DNA of 64,000 nucleotides from Prosapia bicincta (taxonomy: Eukaryota > Arthropoda > Insecta > Hemiptera > Cercopidae), in NCBI GenBank assembly GCA_036971475.1, contig JBAIZL010000008.1, positions 31,368,219 through 31,432,218 on the forward strand, written 5' to 3'. The position numbers and the translations under genes were made by a program. Positions 29,001 to 44,599 of this stretch are shown here, piece by piece (position 1 is the first letter of the stretch; each line of letters opens with the position of its first letter). The notes beneath the pieces are model-generated. The model was given only the letters and a program-made list of their open reading frames with translations. It was not told the DNA's origin and ran no database searches.

Positions 29001-32000
29001 ACAGAATAGATGTCCTATCATTTAATGTAACTTAAAGTATCTTGTTAAACATGCTTTACTTATAAACAGAATAGATGTCCTATCATTTAATGTAACTTAT
29101 AGTATCTTGTTAAACATGCTTTACATATAAACAGAATAGATGTCCTATCATTTAATGTAACTTATAGTACCTTGTTAAACAGGCTTTACATATAAACAGA
29201 ATAGATGTCCTAGCATTTAATGTAACTTATAGTACCTTGTTAAACATGCTTTACTTATAAACAGAATAGATGTCCTATCATTTAATGTAACTTATAGTAC
29301 CTTGTTAAACATGCTTTACATATAAACAGAATAGATGTCCTATCATTTAATGTAACTTATAGTATCTTGTTAAACATGCTTTACATATAAACAGAATAGA
29401 TGTCCTATCATTTAATGTAACTTAAAGTACCTTGTTAAACAGGCTTTACTTATAAACAGAATAGATGTCCTATCATTTAATGTAACTTATAGTACCTTGT
29501 TAAACATGCTTTACATATAAACAGAATAGATGTCCTATCATTTAATGTAACTTAAAGTATCTTGTTAAACATGCTTTACATATAAACAGAATAGATGTCC
29601 TATCATTTAATGTAACTTAAAGTATCTTGTTAAACATGCTTTACATATAAACAGAATAGATGTCCTATCATTTAATGTAACTTATAGTACCTTGTTAAAC
29701 ATGCTTTACATATAAACAGAATAGATGTCCTATCATTTAATGTAACTTAAAGTATCTTGTTAAACATGCTTTACATATAAACAGAATAGATGTCCTATCA
29801 TTTAATGTAACTTATAGTACCTTGTTAAACATGCTTTACATATAAACAGAATAGATGTCCTATCATTTAATGTAACTTATAGTACCTTGTTAAACATGCT
29901 TTACATATAAACAGAATAGATGTCCTATCATTTAATGTAACTTATAGTACCTTGTTAAACATGCTTTACATATAAACAGAATAGATGTCCTATCATTTAA
30001 TGTAACTTATAGTACCTTGTTAAACATGCTTTACATATAAACAGAATAGATGTCCTATCATTTAATGTAACTTAAAGTACCTTGTTAAACAGGCTTTACT
30101 TAAAAACAGAATAGATGTCCTATCATTTAATGTAACTTATAGTACCTTGTTAAACATGCTTTACATATAAGCAGAATAGATGTCCTATCATTTAATGTAA
30201 CTTAAAGTATCTTGTTAAACATGCTTTACATATAAACAGAATAGATGTCCTATCATTTAATGTAACTTAAAGTATCTTGTTAAACATGCTTTACATATAA
30301 ACAGAATAGATGTCCTATCATTTAATGTAACTTAAAGTATCTTGTTAAACATGCTTTACATATAAACAGAATAGATGTCCTATCATTTAATGTAACTTAT
30401 AGTACCTTGTTAAACATGCTTTACATATAAACAGAATAGATGTCCTATCATTTAATGTAACTTAAAGTATCTTGTTAAACATGCTTTACATATAAACAGA
30501 ATAGATGTCCTATCATTTAATGTAACTTATAGTACCTTGTTAAACATGCTTTACATATAAACAGAATAGATGTCCTATCATTTAATGTAACTTATAGTAT
30601 CTTGTTAAACATGCTTTACATATAAACAGAATAGATGTCCTATCATTTAATGTAACTTATAGTACCTTGTTAAACATGCTTTACATATAAACAGAATAGA
30701 TGTCCTATCATTTAATGTAACTTATAGTACCTTGTTAAACATGCTTTACATATAAACAGAATAGATGTCCTATCATTTAATGTAACTTATAGTACCTTGT
30801 TAAACATGCTTTACATATAAACAGAATAGATGTCCTATCATTTAATGTAACTTATAGTACCTTGTTAAACATGCTTTACATATAAACAGAATAGATGTCC
30901 TATCATTTAATGTAACTTATAGTATCTTGTTAAACATGCTTTACATATAAACAGAATAGATGTCCTATCATTTAATGTAACATAAAGTACCTTGTTAAAC
31001 AGGCTTTACTTAAAAACAGAATAGATGTCCTATCATTTAATGTAACTTATAGTACCTTGTTAAACATGCTTTACATATAAACAGAATAGATGTCCTATCA
31101 TTTAATGTAACTTAAAGTATCTTGTTAAACATGCTTTACATATAAACAGAATAGATGTCCTATCATTTAATGTAACTTAAAGTATCTTGTTAAACATGCT
31201 TTACATATAAACAGAATAGATGTCCTATCATTTAATGTAACTTATAGTACCTTGTTAAACATGCTTTACATATAAACAGAATAGATGTCCTATCATTTAA
31301 TGTAACTTAAAGTATCTTGTTAAACATGCTTTACATATAAACAGAATAGATGTCCTATCATTTAATGTAACTTATAGTACCTTGTTAAACATGCTTTACA
31401 TATAAACAGAATAGATGTCCTATCATTTAATGTAACTTATAGTATCTTGTTAAACATGCTTTACATATAAACAGAATAGATGTCCTATCATTTAATGTAA
31501 CTTAAAGTATCTTGTTAAACAGGCTTTACTTATAAACAGAATAGATGTCCTATCATTTAATGTAACTTATAGTACCTTGTTAAACATGCTTTACATATAA
31601 ACAGAATAGATGTCCTATCATTTAATGTAAATTATAGTATCTTGTTAAACATGCTTTACATATAAACAGAATAGATGTCCTATCATTTAATGTAACTTAA
31701 AGTATCTTGTTAAACATGCTTTACATATAAACAGAATAGATGTCCTATCATTTAATGTAACTTAAAGTACCTTGTTAAACAGGCTTTACTTATAAACAGA
31801 ATAGATGTCCTATCATTTAATGTAACTTATAGTACCTTGTTAAACATGCTTTACATATAAACAGAATAGATGTCCTATCATTTAATGTAACTTATAGTAT
31901 CTTGTTAAACATGCTTTACATATAAACAGAATAGATGTCCTATCATTTAATGTAACTTATAGTACATTGTTAAACATGCTTTACATATAAACAGAATAGA

Positions 32001-35000
32001 TGTCCTATCATTTAATGTAACTTAAAGTATCTTGTTAAACATGCTTTACATATAAACAGAATAGATGTCCTATCATTTAATGTAACTTAAAGTATCTTGT
32101 TAAAAATGCTTTACATATAAACAGAATAGATGTCCTATCATTTAATGTAACTTAAAGTATCTTGTTAAACATACTTTACTTATAAACAGAATAGATGTCC
32201 TATCATTTAATGTAACTTATAGTATCTTGTTAAACATGCTTTACATATAAACAGAATAGATGTCCTATCATTTAATGTAACTTGTAGTACCTTGTTAAAC
32301 AGGCTTTACATATAAACAGAATAGATGTCCTATCATTTAATGTAACTTATAGTACCTTGTTAAACATGCTTTACTTATAAACAGAATAGATGTCCTATCA
32401 TTTAATGTAACTTAAAGTATCTTGTTAAACATGCTTTACATATAAACAGAATAGATGTCCTATCATTTAATGTAACTTATAGTACCTTGTTAAACATGCT
32501 TTACATATAAACAGAATAGATGTCCTATCATTTAATGTAACTAAAAGTATCTTGTTAAACATGCTTTACATATAAACAGAATAGATGTCCTATCATTTAA
32601 CGTAACTTAAAGTATCTTGTTAAACATGCTTTACATATAAACAGAATAGATGTCCTATCATTTAATGTAACTTAAAGTATCTTGTTAAACATGCTTTACA
32701 TATAAACAGAATAGATGTCCTATCATTTAATGTAACTTAAAGTACCTTGTTAAACAGGCTCTACTTATAAACAGAATAGATGTCCTATCATTTAATGTAA
32801 CTTATAGTACCTTGTTAAACAGGCTTTACATATAAACAGAATAGATGTCCTATCATTTAATGTAACTTAAAGTATCTTGTTAAACATGCTTTACATATAA
32901 ACAGAATAGATGTCCTATCATTTAATGTAACTTATAGTACCTTGTTAAACATGCTTTACATATAAACAGAATAGATGTCCTAGCATTTAATGTAACTTAT
33001 AGTACCTTGTTAAACATGCTTTACATATAAACAGAATAGATGTCCTATCATTTAATGTAACTTATAGTACCTTGTTAAACATGCTTTACATATAAACAGA
33101 ATAGATGTCCTATCATTTAATGTAACTTATAGTACCTTGTTAAACATGCTTTACATATAAACAGAATAGATGTCCTATCATTTAATGTAACTTATAGTAT
33201 CTTGTTAAACATGCTTTACATATAAACAGAATAGATGTCCTATCATTTAATGTAACTTATAGTACCTTGTTAAACATGCTTTACATATAAACAGAATAGA
33301 TGTCCTATCATTTAATGTAACTTAAAGTATCTTGTTAAACATGCTTTACATATAAACAGAATAGATGTCCTATCATTTAATGTAACTTAAAGTATCTTGT
33401 TAAACATGCTTTACATATAAACAGAATAGATGTCCTATCATTTAATGTAACTTAAAGTATCTTGTTAAACATGCTTTACTTATAAACAGAATAGATGTCC
33501 TATCATTTAATGTAACTTATAGTATCTTGTTAAACATGCTTTACATATAAACAGAATAGATGTCCTATCATTTAATGTAACTTATAGTACCTTGTTAAAC
33601 AGGCTTTACATATAAACAGAATAGATGTCCTAGCATTTAATGTAACTTATAGTACCTTGTTAAACATGCTTTACTTATAAACAGAATAGATGTCCTATCA
33701 TTTAATGTAACTTATAGTACCTTGTTAAACATGCTTTACATATAAACAGAATAGATGTCCTATCATTTAATGTAACTTATAGTATCTTGTTAAACATGCT
33801 TCACATATAAACAGAATAGATGTCCTATCATTTAATGTAACTTAAAGTACCTTGTTAAACAGGCTTTACGTATAAACAGAATAGATGTCCTATCATTTAA
33901 TGTAACTTATAGTACCTTGTTAAACATGCTTTACATATAAACAGAATAGATGTCCTATCATTTAATGTAACTTAAAGTATCTTGTTAAACATGCTTTACA
34001 TATAAACAGAATAGATGTCCTATCATTTAATGTAACTTAAAGTATCTTGTTAAACATGCTTTACATATAAACAGAATAGATGTCCTATCATTTAATGTAA
34101 CTTATAGTACCTTGTTAAACATGCTTTACATATAAACAGAATAGATGTCCTATCATTTAATGTAACTTAAAGTATCTTGTTAAACATGCTTTACATATAA
34201 ACAGAATAGATGTCCTATCATTTAATGTAACTTATAGTACCTTGTTAAACATGCTTTACATATAAACAGAATAGATGTCCTATCATTTAATGTAACTTAT
34301 AGTATCTTGTTAAACATGCTTTACATATAAACAGAATAGATGTCCTATCATTTAATGTAACTTATAGTACCTTGTTAAACAGGCTTTACTTAAAAACAGA
34401 ATAGATGTCCTATCATTTAATGTAACTTATAGTACCTTGTTAAACATGCTTTACATATAAACAGAATAGATGTCCTATCATTTAATGTAACTTAAAGTAT
34501 CTTGTTAAACATGCTTTACATATAAACAGAATAGATGTCCTATCATTTAATGTAACTTAAAGTATCTTGTTAAACATGCTTTACATATAAACAGAATAGA
34601 TGTCCTATCATTTAATGTAACTTATAGTACCTTGTTAAACATGCTTTACATATAAACAGAATAGATGTCCTATCATTTAATGTAACTTAAAGTATCTTGT
34701 TAAACATGCTTTACATATAAACAGAATAGATGTCCTATCATTTAATGTAACTTATAGTACCTTGTTAAACATGCTTTACATATAAACAGAATAGATGTCC
34801 TATCATTTAATGTAACTTATAGTATCTTGTTAAACATGCTTTACATATAAACAGAATAGATGTCCTATCATTTAATGTAACTTATAGTACCTTGTTAAAC
34901 ATGCTTTACATATAAACAGAATAGATGTCCTATCATTTAATGTAACTTATAGTACCTTGTTAAACATGCTTTACATATAAACAGAATAGATGTCCTATCA

Positions 35001-38000
35001 TTTAATGTAACTTATAGTACCTTGTTAAACATGCTTTACATATAAACAGAATAGATGTCCTATCATTTAATGTAACTTAAAGTATCTTGTTAAACATGCT
35101 TTACATATAAACAGAATAGATGTCCTATCATTTAATGTAACTTAAAGTATCTTGTTAAACATGCTTTACATATAAACAGAATAGATGTCCTATCATTTAA
35201 TGTAACTTAAAGTATCTTGTTAAACATGCTTTACTTATAAACAGAATAGATGTCCTATCATTTAATGTAACTTATAGTATCTTGTTAAACATGCTTTACA
35301 TATAAACAGAATAGATGTCCTATCATTTAATGTAACTTATAGTACCTTGTTAAACAGGCTTTACATATAAACAGAATAGATGTCCTAGCATTTAATGTAA
35401 CTTATAGTACCTTGTTAAACATGCTTTACTTATAAACAGAATAGATGTCCTATCATTTAATGTAACTTATAGTACCTTGTTAAACATGCTTTACATATAA
35501 ACAGAATAGATGTCCTATCATTTAATGTAACTTATAGTATCTTGTTAAACATGCTTCACATATAAACAGAATAGATGTCCTATCATTTAATGTAACTTAA
35601 AGTACCTTGTTAAACAGGCTTTACTTATAAACAGAATAGATGTCCTATCATTTAATGTAACTTATAGTACCTTGTTAAACATGCTTTACATATAAACAGA
35701 ATAGATGTCCTATGTTAATGTAACTTAAAGTATCTTGTTAAACATGCTTTACATATAAACAGAATAGATGTCCTATCATTTAATGTAACTTAAAGTATCT
35801 TGTTAAACATGCTTTACATATAAACAGAATAGATGTCCTATCATTTAATGTAACTTATAGTACCTTGTTAAACATGCTTTACATATAAACAGAATAGATG
35901 TCCTATCATTTAATGTAACTTAAAGTATCTTGTTAAACATGCTTTACATATAAACAGAATAGATGTCCTATCATTTAATGTAACTTATAGTACCTTGTTA
36001 AACATGCTTTAAATATAAACAGAATAGATGTCCTATCATTTAATGTAACTTATAGTACCTTGTTAAACATGCTTTACATATAAACAGAATAGATGTCCTA
36101 TCATTTAATGTAACTTATAGTACCTTGTTAAACATGCTTTACATATAAACAGAATAGATGTCCTATCATTTAATGTAACTTATAGTACCTTGTTAAACAT
36201 GCTTTACATATAAACAGAATAGATGTCCTATCATTTAATGTAACTTATAGTATCTTGTTAAACATGCTTTACATATAAACAGAATAGATGTCCTATCATT
36301 TAATGTAACTTATAGTACCTTGTTAAACAGGCTTTACTTAAAAACAGAATAGATGTCCTATCATTTAATGTAACTTATAGTACCTTGTTAAACATGCTTT
36401 ACATATAAACAGAATAGATGTCCTATCATTTAATGTAACTTAAAGTATCTTGTTAAACATGCTTTACATATAAACAGAATAGATGTCCTATCATTTAATG
36501 TAACTTAAAGTATCTTGTTAAACATGCTTTACATATAAACAGAATAGATGTCCTATCATTTAATGTAACTTATAGTACCTTGTTAAACATGCTTTACATA
36601 TAAACAGAATAGATGTCCTATCATTTAATGTAACTTAAAGTATCTTGTTAAACATGCTTTACATATAAACAGAATAGATGTCCTATCATTTAATGTAACT
36701 TATAGTACCTTGTTAAACATGTTTTACATATAAACAGAATAGATGTCCTATCATTTAATGTAACTTATAGTATCTTGTTAAACATGCTTTACATATAAAC
36801 AGAATAGATGTCCTATCATTTAATGTAACTTATAGTACCTTGTTAAACATGCTTTACATATAAACAGAATAGATGTCCTATCATTTAATGTAACTTATAG
36901 TACCTTGTTAAACATGCTTTACATATAAACAGAATAGATGTCCTATCATTTAATGTAACTTATAGTACCTTGTTAAACATGCTTTACATATAAACAGAAT
37001 AGATGTCCTATCATTTAATGTAACTTATAGTACCTTGTTAAACATGCTTTACATATAAACAGAATAGATGTCCTATCATTTAATGTAACTTATAGTATCT
37101 TGTTAAACATGCTTTACATATAAACAGAATAGATGTCCTATCATTTAATGTAACTTAAAGTACCTTGTTAAACAGGCTTTACTTAAAAACAGAATAGATG
37201 TCCTATCATTTAATGTAACTTATAGTACCTTGTTAAACATGCTTTACATATAAACAGAATAGATGTCCTATCATTTAATGTAACTTAAAGTATCTTGTTA
37301 AACATGCTTTACATATAAACAGAATAGATGTCCTATCATTTAATGTAACTTAAAGTATCTTGTTAAACATGCTTTACATATAAACAGAATAGATGTCCTA
37401 TCATTTAATGTAACTTATAGTACCTTGTTAAACATGCTTTACATATAAACAGAATAGATGTCCTATCATTTAATGTAACTTAAAGTATCTTGTTAAACAT
37501 GCTTTACATATAAACAGAATAGATGTCCTATCATTTAATGTAACTTATAGTACCTTGTTAAACATGCTTTACATATAAACAGAATAGATGTCCTATCATT
37601 TAATGTAACTTATAGTATCTTGTTAAACATGCTTTACATATAAACAGAATAGATGTCCTATCATTTAATGTAACTTAAAGTATCTTGTTAAACAGGCTTT
37701 ACTTATAAACAGAATAGATGTCCTATCATTTAATGTAACTTATAGTACCTTGTTAAACATGCTTTACATATAAACAGAATAGATGTCCTATCATTTAATG
37801 TAACTTATAGTATCTTGTTAAACATGCTTTACATATAAACAGAATAGATGTCCTATCATTTAATGTAACTTAAAGTATCTTGTTAAACATGCTTTACATA
37901 TAAACAGAATAGATGTCCTATCATTTAATGTAACTTAAAGTACCTTGTTAAACAGGCTTTACTTATAAACAGAATAGATGTCCTATCATTTAATGTAACT

Positions 38001-38938
38001 TATAGTACCTTGTTAAACATGCTTTACATATAAACAGAATAGATGTCCTATCATTTAATGTAACTTATAGTATCTTGTTAAACATGCTTTACATATAAAC
38101 AGAATAGATGTCCTATCATTTAATGTAACTTATAGTACATTGTTAAACATGCTTTACATATAAACAGAATAGATGTCCTATCATTTAATGTAACTTAAAG
38201 TATCTTGTTAAACATGCTTTACATATAAACAGAATAGATGTCCTATCATTTAATGTAACTTAAAGTATCTTGTTAAAAATGCTTTACATATAAACAGAAT
38301 AGATGTCCTATCATTTAATGTAACTTAAAGTATCTTGTTAAACATACTTTACTTATAAACAGAATAGATGTCCTATCATTTAATGTAACTTATAGTATCT
38401 TGTTAAACATGCTTTACATATAAACAGAATAGATGTCCTATCATTTAATGTAACTTGTAGTACCTTGTTAAACAGGCTTTACATATAAACAGAATAGATG
38501 TCCTATCATTTAATGTAACTTATAGTACCTTGTTAAACATGCTTTACTTATAAACAGAATAGATGTCCTATCATTTAATGTAACTTAAAGTATCTTGTTA
38601 AACATGCTTTACATATAAACAGAATAGATGTCCTATCATTTAATGTAACTTATAGTACCTTGTTAAACATGCTTTACATATAAACAGAATAGATGTCCTA
38701 TCATTTAATGTAACTTAAAGTATCTTGTTAAACATGCTTTACATATAAACAGAATAGATGTCCTATCATTTAATGTAACTTAAAGTATCTTGTTAAACAT
38801 GCTTTACATATAAACAGAATAGATGTCCTATCACTTAATGTAACTTAAAGTATCTTGTTAAACATGCTTTACATATAAACAGAATAGATGTCCTATCATT
38901 TAATGTAACTTAAAGTACCTTGTTAAACAGGGTCTACT
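23058..38938. repeat. Four copies of a ~0.8-kb barcode cassette in the 65-bp array
   Basis: A fixed order of rare variants recurs four times: gtacattg, then ttaaaaatgc, then acatactttact, then cttgtagtacc, then aggctctact. The gtacattg marker (first base of att) lies at 23061, 27026, 31966 and 38139, and the aggct marker at 23851, 27816, 32756 and 38929. Offsets are 3965, 4940 and 6173 bp, that is 61, 76 and 95 monomers (the last minus the 2-bp deletion). The fourth copy has agggtct instead of aggctct. Identical internal spacing shows duplicated segments of at least 0.8 kb. Confidence 0.9.
35706..35720. other. 63-bp monomer: 2-bp deletion in the 65-bp array
   Basis: The usual tatcatttaatg reads tatgttaatg here, a loss of two bases with an adjacent change. 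It is one of only three length changes found in about 734 copies and shifts the repeat phase downstream until two later 1-bp insertions restore it. It occurs once, so it arose after, or was not included in, the large duplications. Confidence 0.85.
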
Positions 38939-41900
38939 TATAAACAGAATAGATGTCCTATCATTTAATGTAACTTATAGTACCTTGTTAAACAGGCTTT
39001 ACATATAAACAGAATAGATGTCCTATCATTTAATGTAACTTAAAGTATCTTGTTAAACATGCTTTACATATAAACAGAATAGATGTCCTATCATTTAATG
39101 TAACTTATAGTACCTTGTTAAACATGCTTTACATATAAACAGAATAGATGTCCTAGCATTTAATGTAACTTATAGTACCTTGTTAAACATGCTTTACATA
39201 TAAACAGAATAGATGTCCTATCATTTAATGTAACTTATAGTACCTTGTTAAACATGCTTTACATATAAACAGAATAGATGTCCTATCATTTAATGTAACT
39301 TAAAGTATCTTGTTAAACATGCTTTACATATAAACAGAATAGATGTCCTATCATTTAATGTAACTTATAGTACCTTGTTAAACATGCTTTACATATAAAC
39401 AGAATAGATGTCCTATCATTTAATGTAACTTATAGTATCTTGTTAAACATGCTTTACATATAAACAGAATAGATGTCCTATCATTTAATGTAACTTAAAG
39501 TATCTTGTTAAACAGGCTTTACTTATAAACAGAATAGATGTCCTATCATTTAATGTAACTTATAGTACCTTGTTAAACATGCTTTACATATAAACAGAAT
39601 AGATGTCCTATCATTTAATGTAACTTATAGTATCTTGTTAAACATGCTTTACATATAAACAGAATAGATGTCCTATCATTTAATGTAACTTAAAGTATCT
39701 TGTTAAACATGCTTTACATATAAACAGAATAGATGTCCTATCATTTAATGTAACTTATAGTACCTTGTTAAACATGCTTTACATATAAACAGAATAGATG
39801 TCCTATCATTTAATGTAACTTATAGTACCTTGTTAAACATGCTTTACATATAAACAGAATAGATGTCCTATCATTTAATGTAACTTATAGTATCTTGTTA
39901 AACATGCTTTACATATAAACAGAATAGATGTCCTATCATTTAATGTAACTTATAGTACCTTGTTAAACATGCTTTACATATAAACAGAATAGATGTCCTA
40001 TCATTTAATGTAACTTAAAGTATCTTGTTAAACATGCTTTACATATAAACAGAATAGATGTCCTATCATTTAATGTAACTTAAGGTATCTTGTTAAACAT
40101 GCTTTACATATAAACAGAATAGATGTCCTATCATTTAATGTAACTTAAAGTATCTTGTTAAACATGCTTTACTTATAAACAGAATAGATGTCCTATCATT
40201 TAATGTAACTTATAGTATCTTGTTAAACATGCTTTACATATAAACAGAATAGATGTCCTATCATTTAATGTAACTTATAGTACCTTGTTAAACAGGCTTT
40301 ACATATAAACAGAATAGATGTCCTAGCATTTAATGTAACTTATAGTACCTTGTTAAACATGCTTTACTTATAAACAGAATAGATGTCCTATCATTTAATG
40401 TAACTTATAGTACCTTGTTAAACATGCTTTACATATAAACAGAATAGATGTCCTATCATTTAATGTAACTTATAGTATCTTGTTAAACATGCTTTACATA
40501 TAAACAGAATAGATGTCCTATCATTTAATGTAACTTAAAGTACCTTGTTAAACAGGCTTTACTTATAAACAGAATAGATGTCCTATCATTTAATGTAACT
40601 TATAGTACCTTGTTAAACATGCTTTACATATAAACAGAATAGATGTCCTATCATTTAATGTAACTTAAAGTATCTTGTTAAACATGCTTTACATATAAAC
40701 AGAATAGATGTCCTATCATTTAATGTAACTTAAAGTATCTTGTTAAACATGCTTTACATATAAACAGAATAGATGTCCTATCATTTAATGTAACTTATAG
40801 TATCTTGTTAAACATGCTTTACATATAAACAGAATAGATGTCCTATCATTTAATGTAACTTATAGTACCTTGTTAAACAGGCTTTACATATAAACAGAAT
40901 AGATGTCCTAGCATTTAATGTAACTTATAGTACCTTGTTAAACATGCTTTACTTATAAACAGAATAGATGTCCTATCATTTAATGTAACTTATAGTACCT
41001 TGTTAAACATGCTTTACATATAAACAGAATAGATGTCCTATCATTTAATGTAACTTATAGTATCTTGTTAAACATGCTTTACATATAAACAGAATAGATG
41101 TCCTATCATTTCATGTAACTTAAAGTACCTTGTTAAACAGGCTTTGCTTATAAACAGAATAGATGTCCTATCATTTAATGTAACTTATAGTACCTTGTTA
41201 AACATGCTTTACATATAAACAGAATAGATGTCCTATCATTTAATGTAACTTAAAGTATCTTGTTAAACATGCTTTACATATAAACAGAATAGATGTCCTA
41301 TCATTTAATGTAACTTAAAGTATCTTGTTAAACATGCTTTACATATAAACAGAATAGATGTCCTATCATTTAATGTAACTTATAGTACCTTGTTAAACAT
41401 GCTTTACATATAAACAGAATAGATGTCCTATCATTTAATGTAACTTATAGTACCTTGTTAAACATGCTTTACATATAAACAGAATAGATGTCCTATCATT
41501 TAATGTAACTTAAAGTATCTTGTTAAACATGCTTTACATATAAACAGAATAGATGTCCTATCATTTAATGTAACTTAAAGTATCTTGTTAAACATGCTTT
41601 ACATATAAACAGAATAGATGTCCTATCATTTAATGTAACTTATAGTACCTTGTTAAACATGCTTTACATATAAACAGAATAGATGTCCTATCATTTAATG
41701 TAACTTAAAGTATCTTGTTAAACATGCTTTACATATAAACAGAATAGATGTCCTATCATTTAATGTAACTTATAGTACCTTGTTAAACATGCTTTACATA
41801 TAAACAGAATAGATGTCCTATCATTTAATGTAACTTAAAGTATCTTGTTAAACATGCTTTACATATAAACAGAATAGATGTCCTATCATTTAATGTAACT

Positions 41901-44599
41901 TATAGTACCTTGTTAAACATGCTTTACATATAAACAGAATAGATGTCCTATCATTTAATGTAACTTATAGTACCTTGTTAAACATGCTTTACATATAAAC
42001 AGAATAGATGTCCTATCATTTAATGTAACTTATAGTACCTTGTTAAACATGCTTTACATATAAACAGAATAGATGTCCTATCATTTAATGTAACTTATAG
42101 TACCTTGTTAAACATGCTTTACATATAAACAGAATAGATGTCCTATCATTTAATGTAACTTATAGTATCTTGTTAAACATGCTTTACATATAAACAGAAT
42201 AGATGTCCTATCATTTAATGTAACTTAAAGTACCTTGTTAAACAGGCTTTACTTAAAAACAGAATAGATGTCCTATCATTTAATGTAACTTATAGTACCT
42301 TGTTAAACATGCTTTACATATAAACAGAATAGATGTCCTATCATTTAATGTAACTTAAAGTATCTTGTTAAACATGCTTTACATATAAACAGAATAGATG
42401 TCCTATCATTTAATGTAACTTAAAGTATCTTGTTAAACATGCTTTACATATAAACAGAATAGATGTCCTATCATTTAATGTAACTTATAGTACCTTGTTA
42501 AACATGCTTTACATATAAACAGAATAGATGTCCTATCATTTAATGTAACTTAAAGTATCTTGTTAAACATGCTTTACATATAAACAGAATAGATGTCCTA
42601 TCATTTAATGTAACTTATAGTACCTTGTTAAACATGCTTTACATATAAACAGAATAGATGTCCTATCATTTAATGTAACTTATAGTATCTTGTTAAACAT
42701 GCTTTACATATAAACAGAATAGATGTCCTATCATTTAATGTAACTTAAAGTATCTTGTTAAACAGGCTTTACTTATAAACAGAATAGATGTCCTATCATT
42801 TAATGTAACTTATAGTACCTTGTTAAACATGCTTTACATATAAACAGAATAGATGTCCTATCATTTAATGTAACTTATAGTATCTTGTTAAACATGCTTT
42901 ACATATAAACAGAATAGATGTCCTATCATTTAATGTAACTTAAAGTATCTTGTTAAACATGCTTTACATATAAACAGAATAGATGTCCTATCATTTAATG
43001 TAACTTAAAGTACCTTGTTAAACAGGCTTTACTTATAAACAGAATAGATGTCCTATCATTTAATGTAACTTATAGTACCTTGTTAAACATGCTTTACATA
43101 TAAACAGAATAGATGTCCTATCATTTAATGTAACTTATAGTATCTTGTTAAACATGCTTTACATATAAACAGAATAGATGTCCTATCATTTAATGTAACT
43201 TAAAGTACCTTGTTAAACAGGCTTTACTTATAAACAGAATAGATGTCCTATCATTTAATGTAACTTATAGTACCTTGTTAAACATGCTTTACATATAAAC
43301 AGAATAGATGTCCTATCATTTAATGTAACTTAAAGTATCTTGTTAAACATGCTTTACATATAAACAGAATAGATGTCCTATCATTTAATGTAACTTAAAG
43401 TATCTTGTTAAACATGCTTTACATATAAACAGAATAGATGTCCTATCATTTAATGTAACTTATAGTACCTTGTTAAACATGCTTTACATATAAACAGAAT
43501 AGATGTCCTATCATTTAATGTAACTTAAAGTATCTTGTTAAACATGCTTTACATATAAACAGAATAGATGTCCTATCATTTAATGTAACTTATAGTACCT
43601 TGTTAAACATGCTTTACATATAAACAGAATAGATGTCCTATCATTTAATGTAACTTATAGTACCTTGTTAAACATGCTTTACATATAAACAGAATAGATG
43701 TCCTATCATTTAATGTAACTTATAGTACCTTGTTAAACATGCTTTACATATAAACAGAATAGATGTCCTATCATTTAATGTAACTTATAGTACCTTGTTA
43801 AACATGCTTTACATATAAACAGAATAGATGTCCTATCATTTAATGTAACTTATAGTATCTTGTTAAACATGCTTTACATATAAACAGAATAGATGTCCTA
43901 TCATTTAATGTAACTTAAAGTACCTTGTTAAACAGGCTTTACTTAAAAACAGAATAGATGTCCTATCATTTAATGTAACTTATAGTACCTTGTTAAACAT
44001 GCTTTACATATAAACAGAATAGATGTCCTATCATTTAATGTAACTTATAGTATCTTGTTAAACATGCTTTACATATAAACAGAATAGATGTCCTATCATT
44101 TAATGTAACTTATAGTACCTTGTTAAACAGGCTTTACATATAAACAGAATAGATGTCCTATCATTTAATGTAACTTAAAGTATCTTGTTAAACATGCTTT
44201 ACATATAAACAGAATAGATGTCCTATCATTTAATGTAACTTATAGTACCTTGTTAAACATGCTTTACATATAAACAGAATAGATGTCCTAGCATTTAATG
44301 TAACTTATAGTACCTTGTTAAACATGCTTTACATATAAACAGAATAGATGTCCTATCATTTAATGTAACTTATAGTACCTTGTTAAACATGCTTTACATA
44401 TAAACAGAATAGATGTCCTATCATTTAATGTAACTTAAAGTATCTTGTTAAACATGCTTTACATATAAACAGAATAGATGTCCTATCATTTAATGTAACT
44501 TAAAGTATCTTGTTAAACATGCTTTACATATAAACAGAATAGATGTCCTATCATTTAATGTAACTTAAAGTATCTTGTTAAACATGCTTTACATATAAA

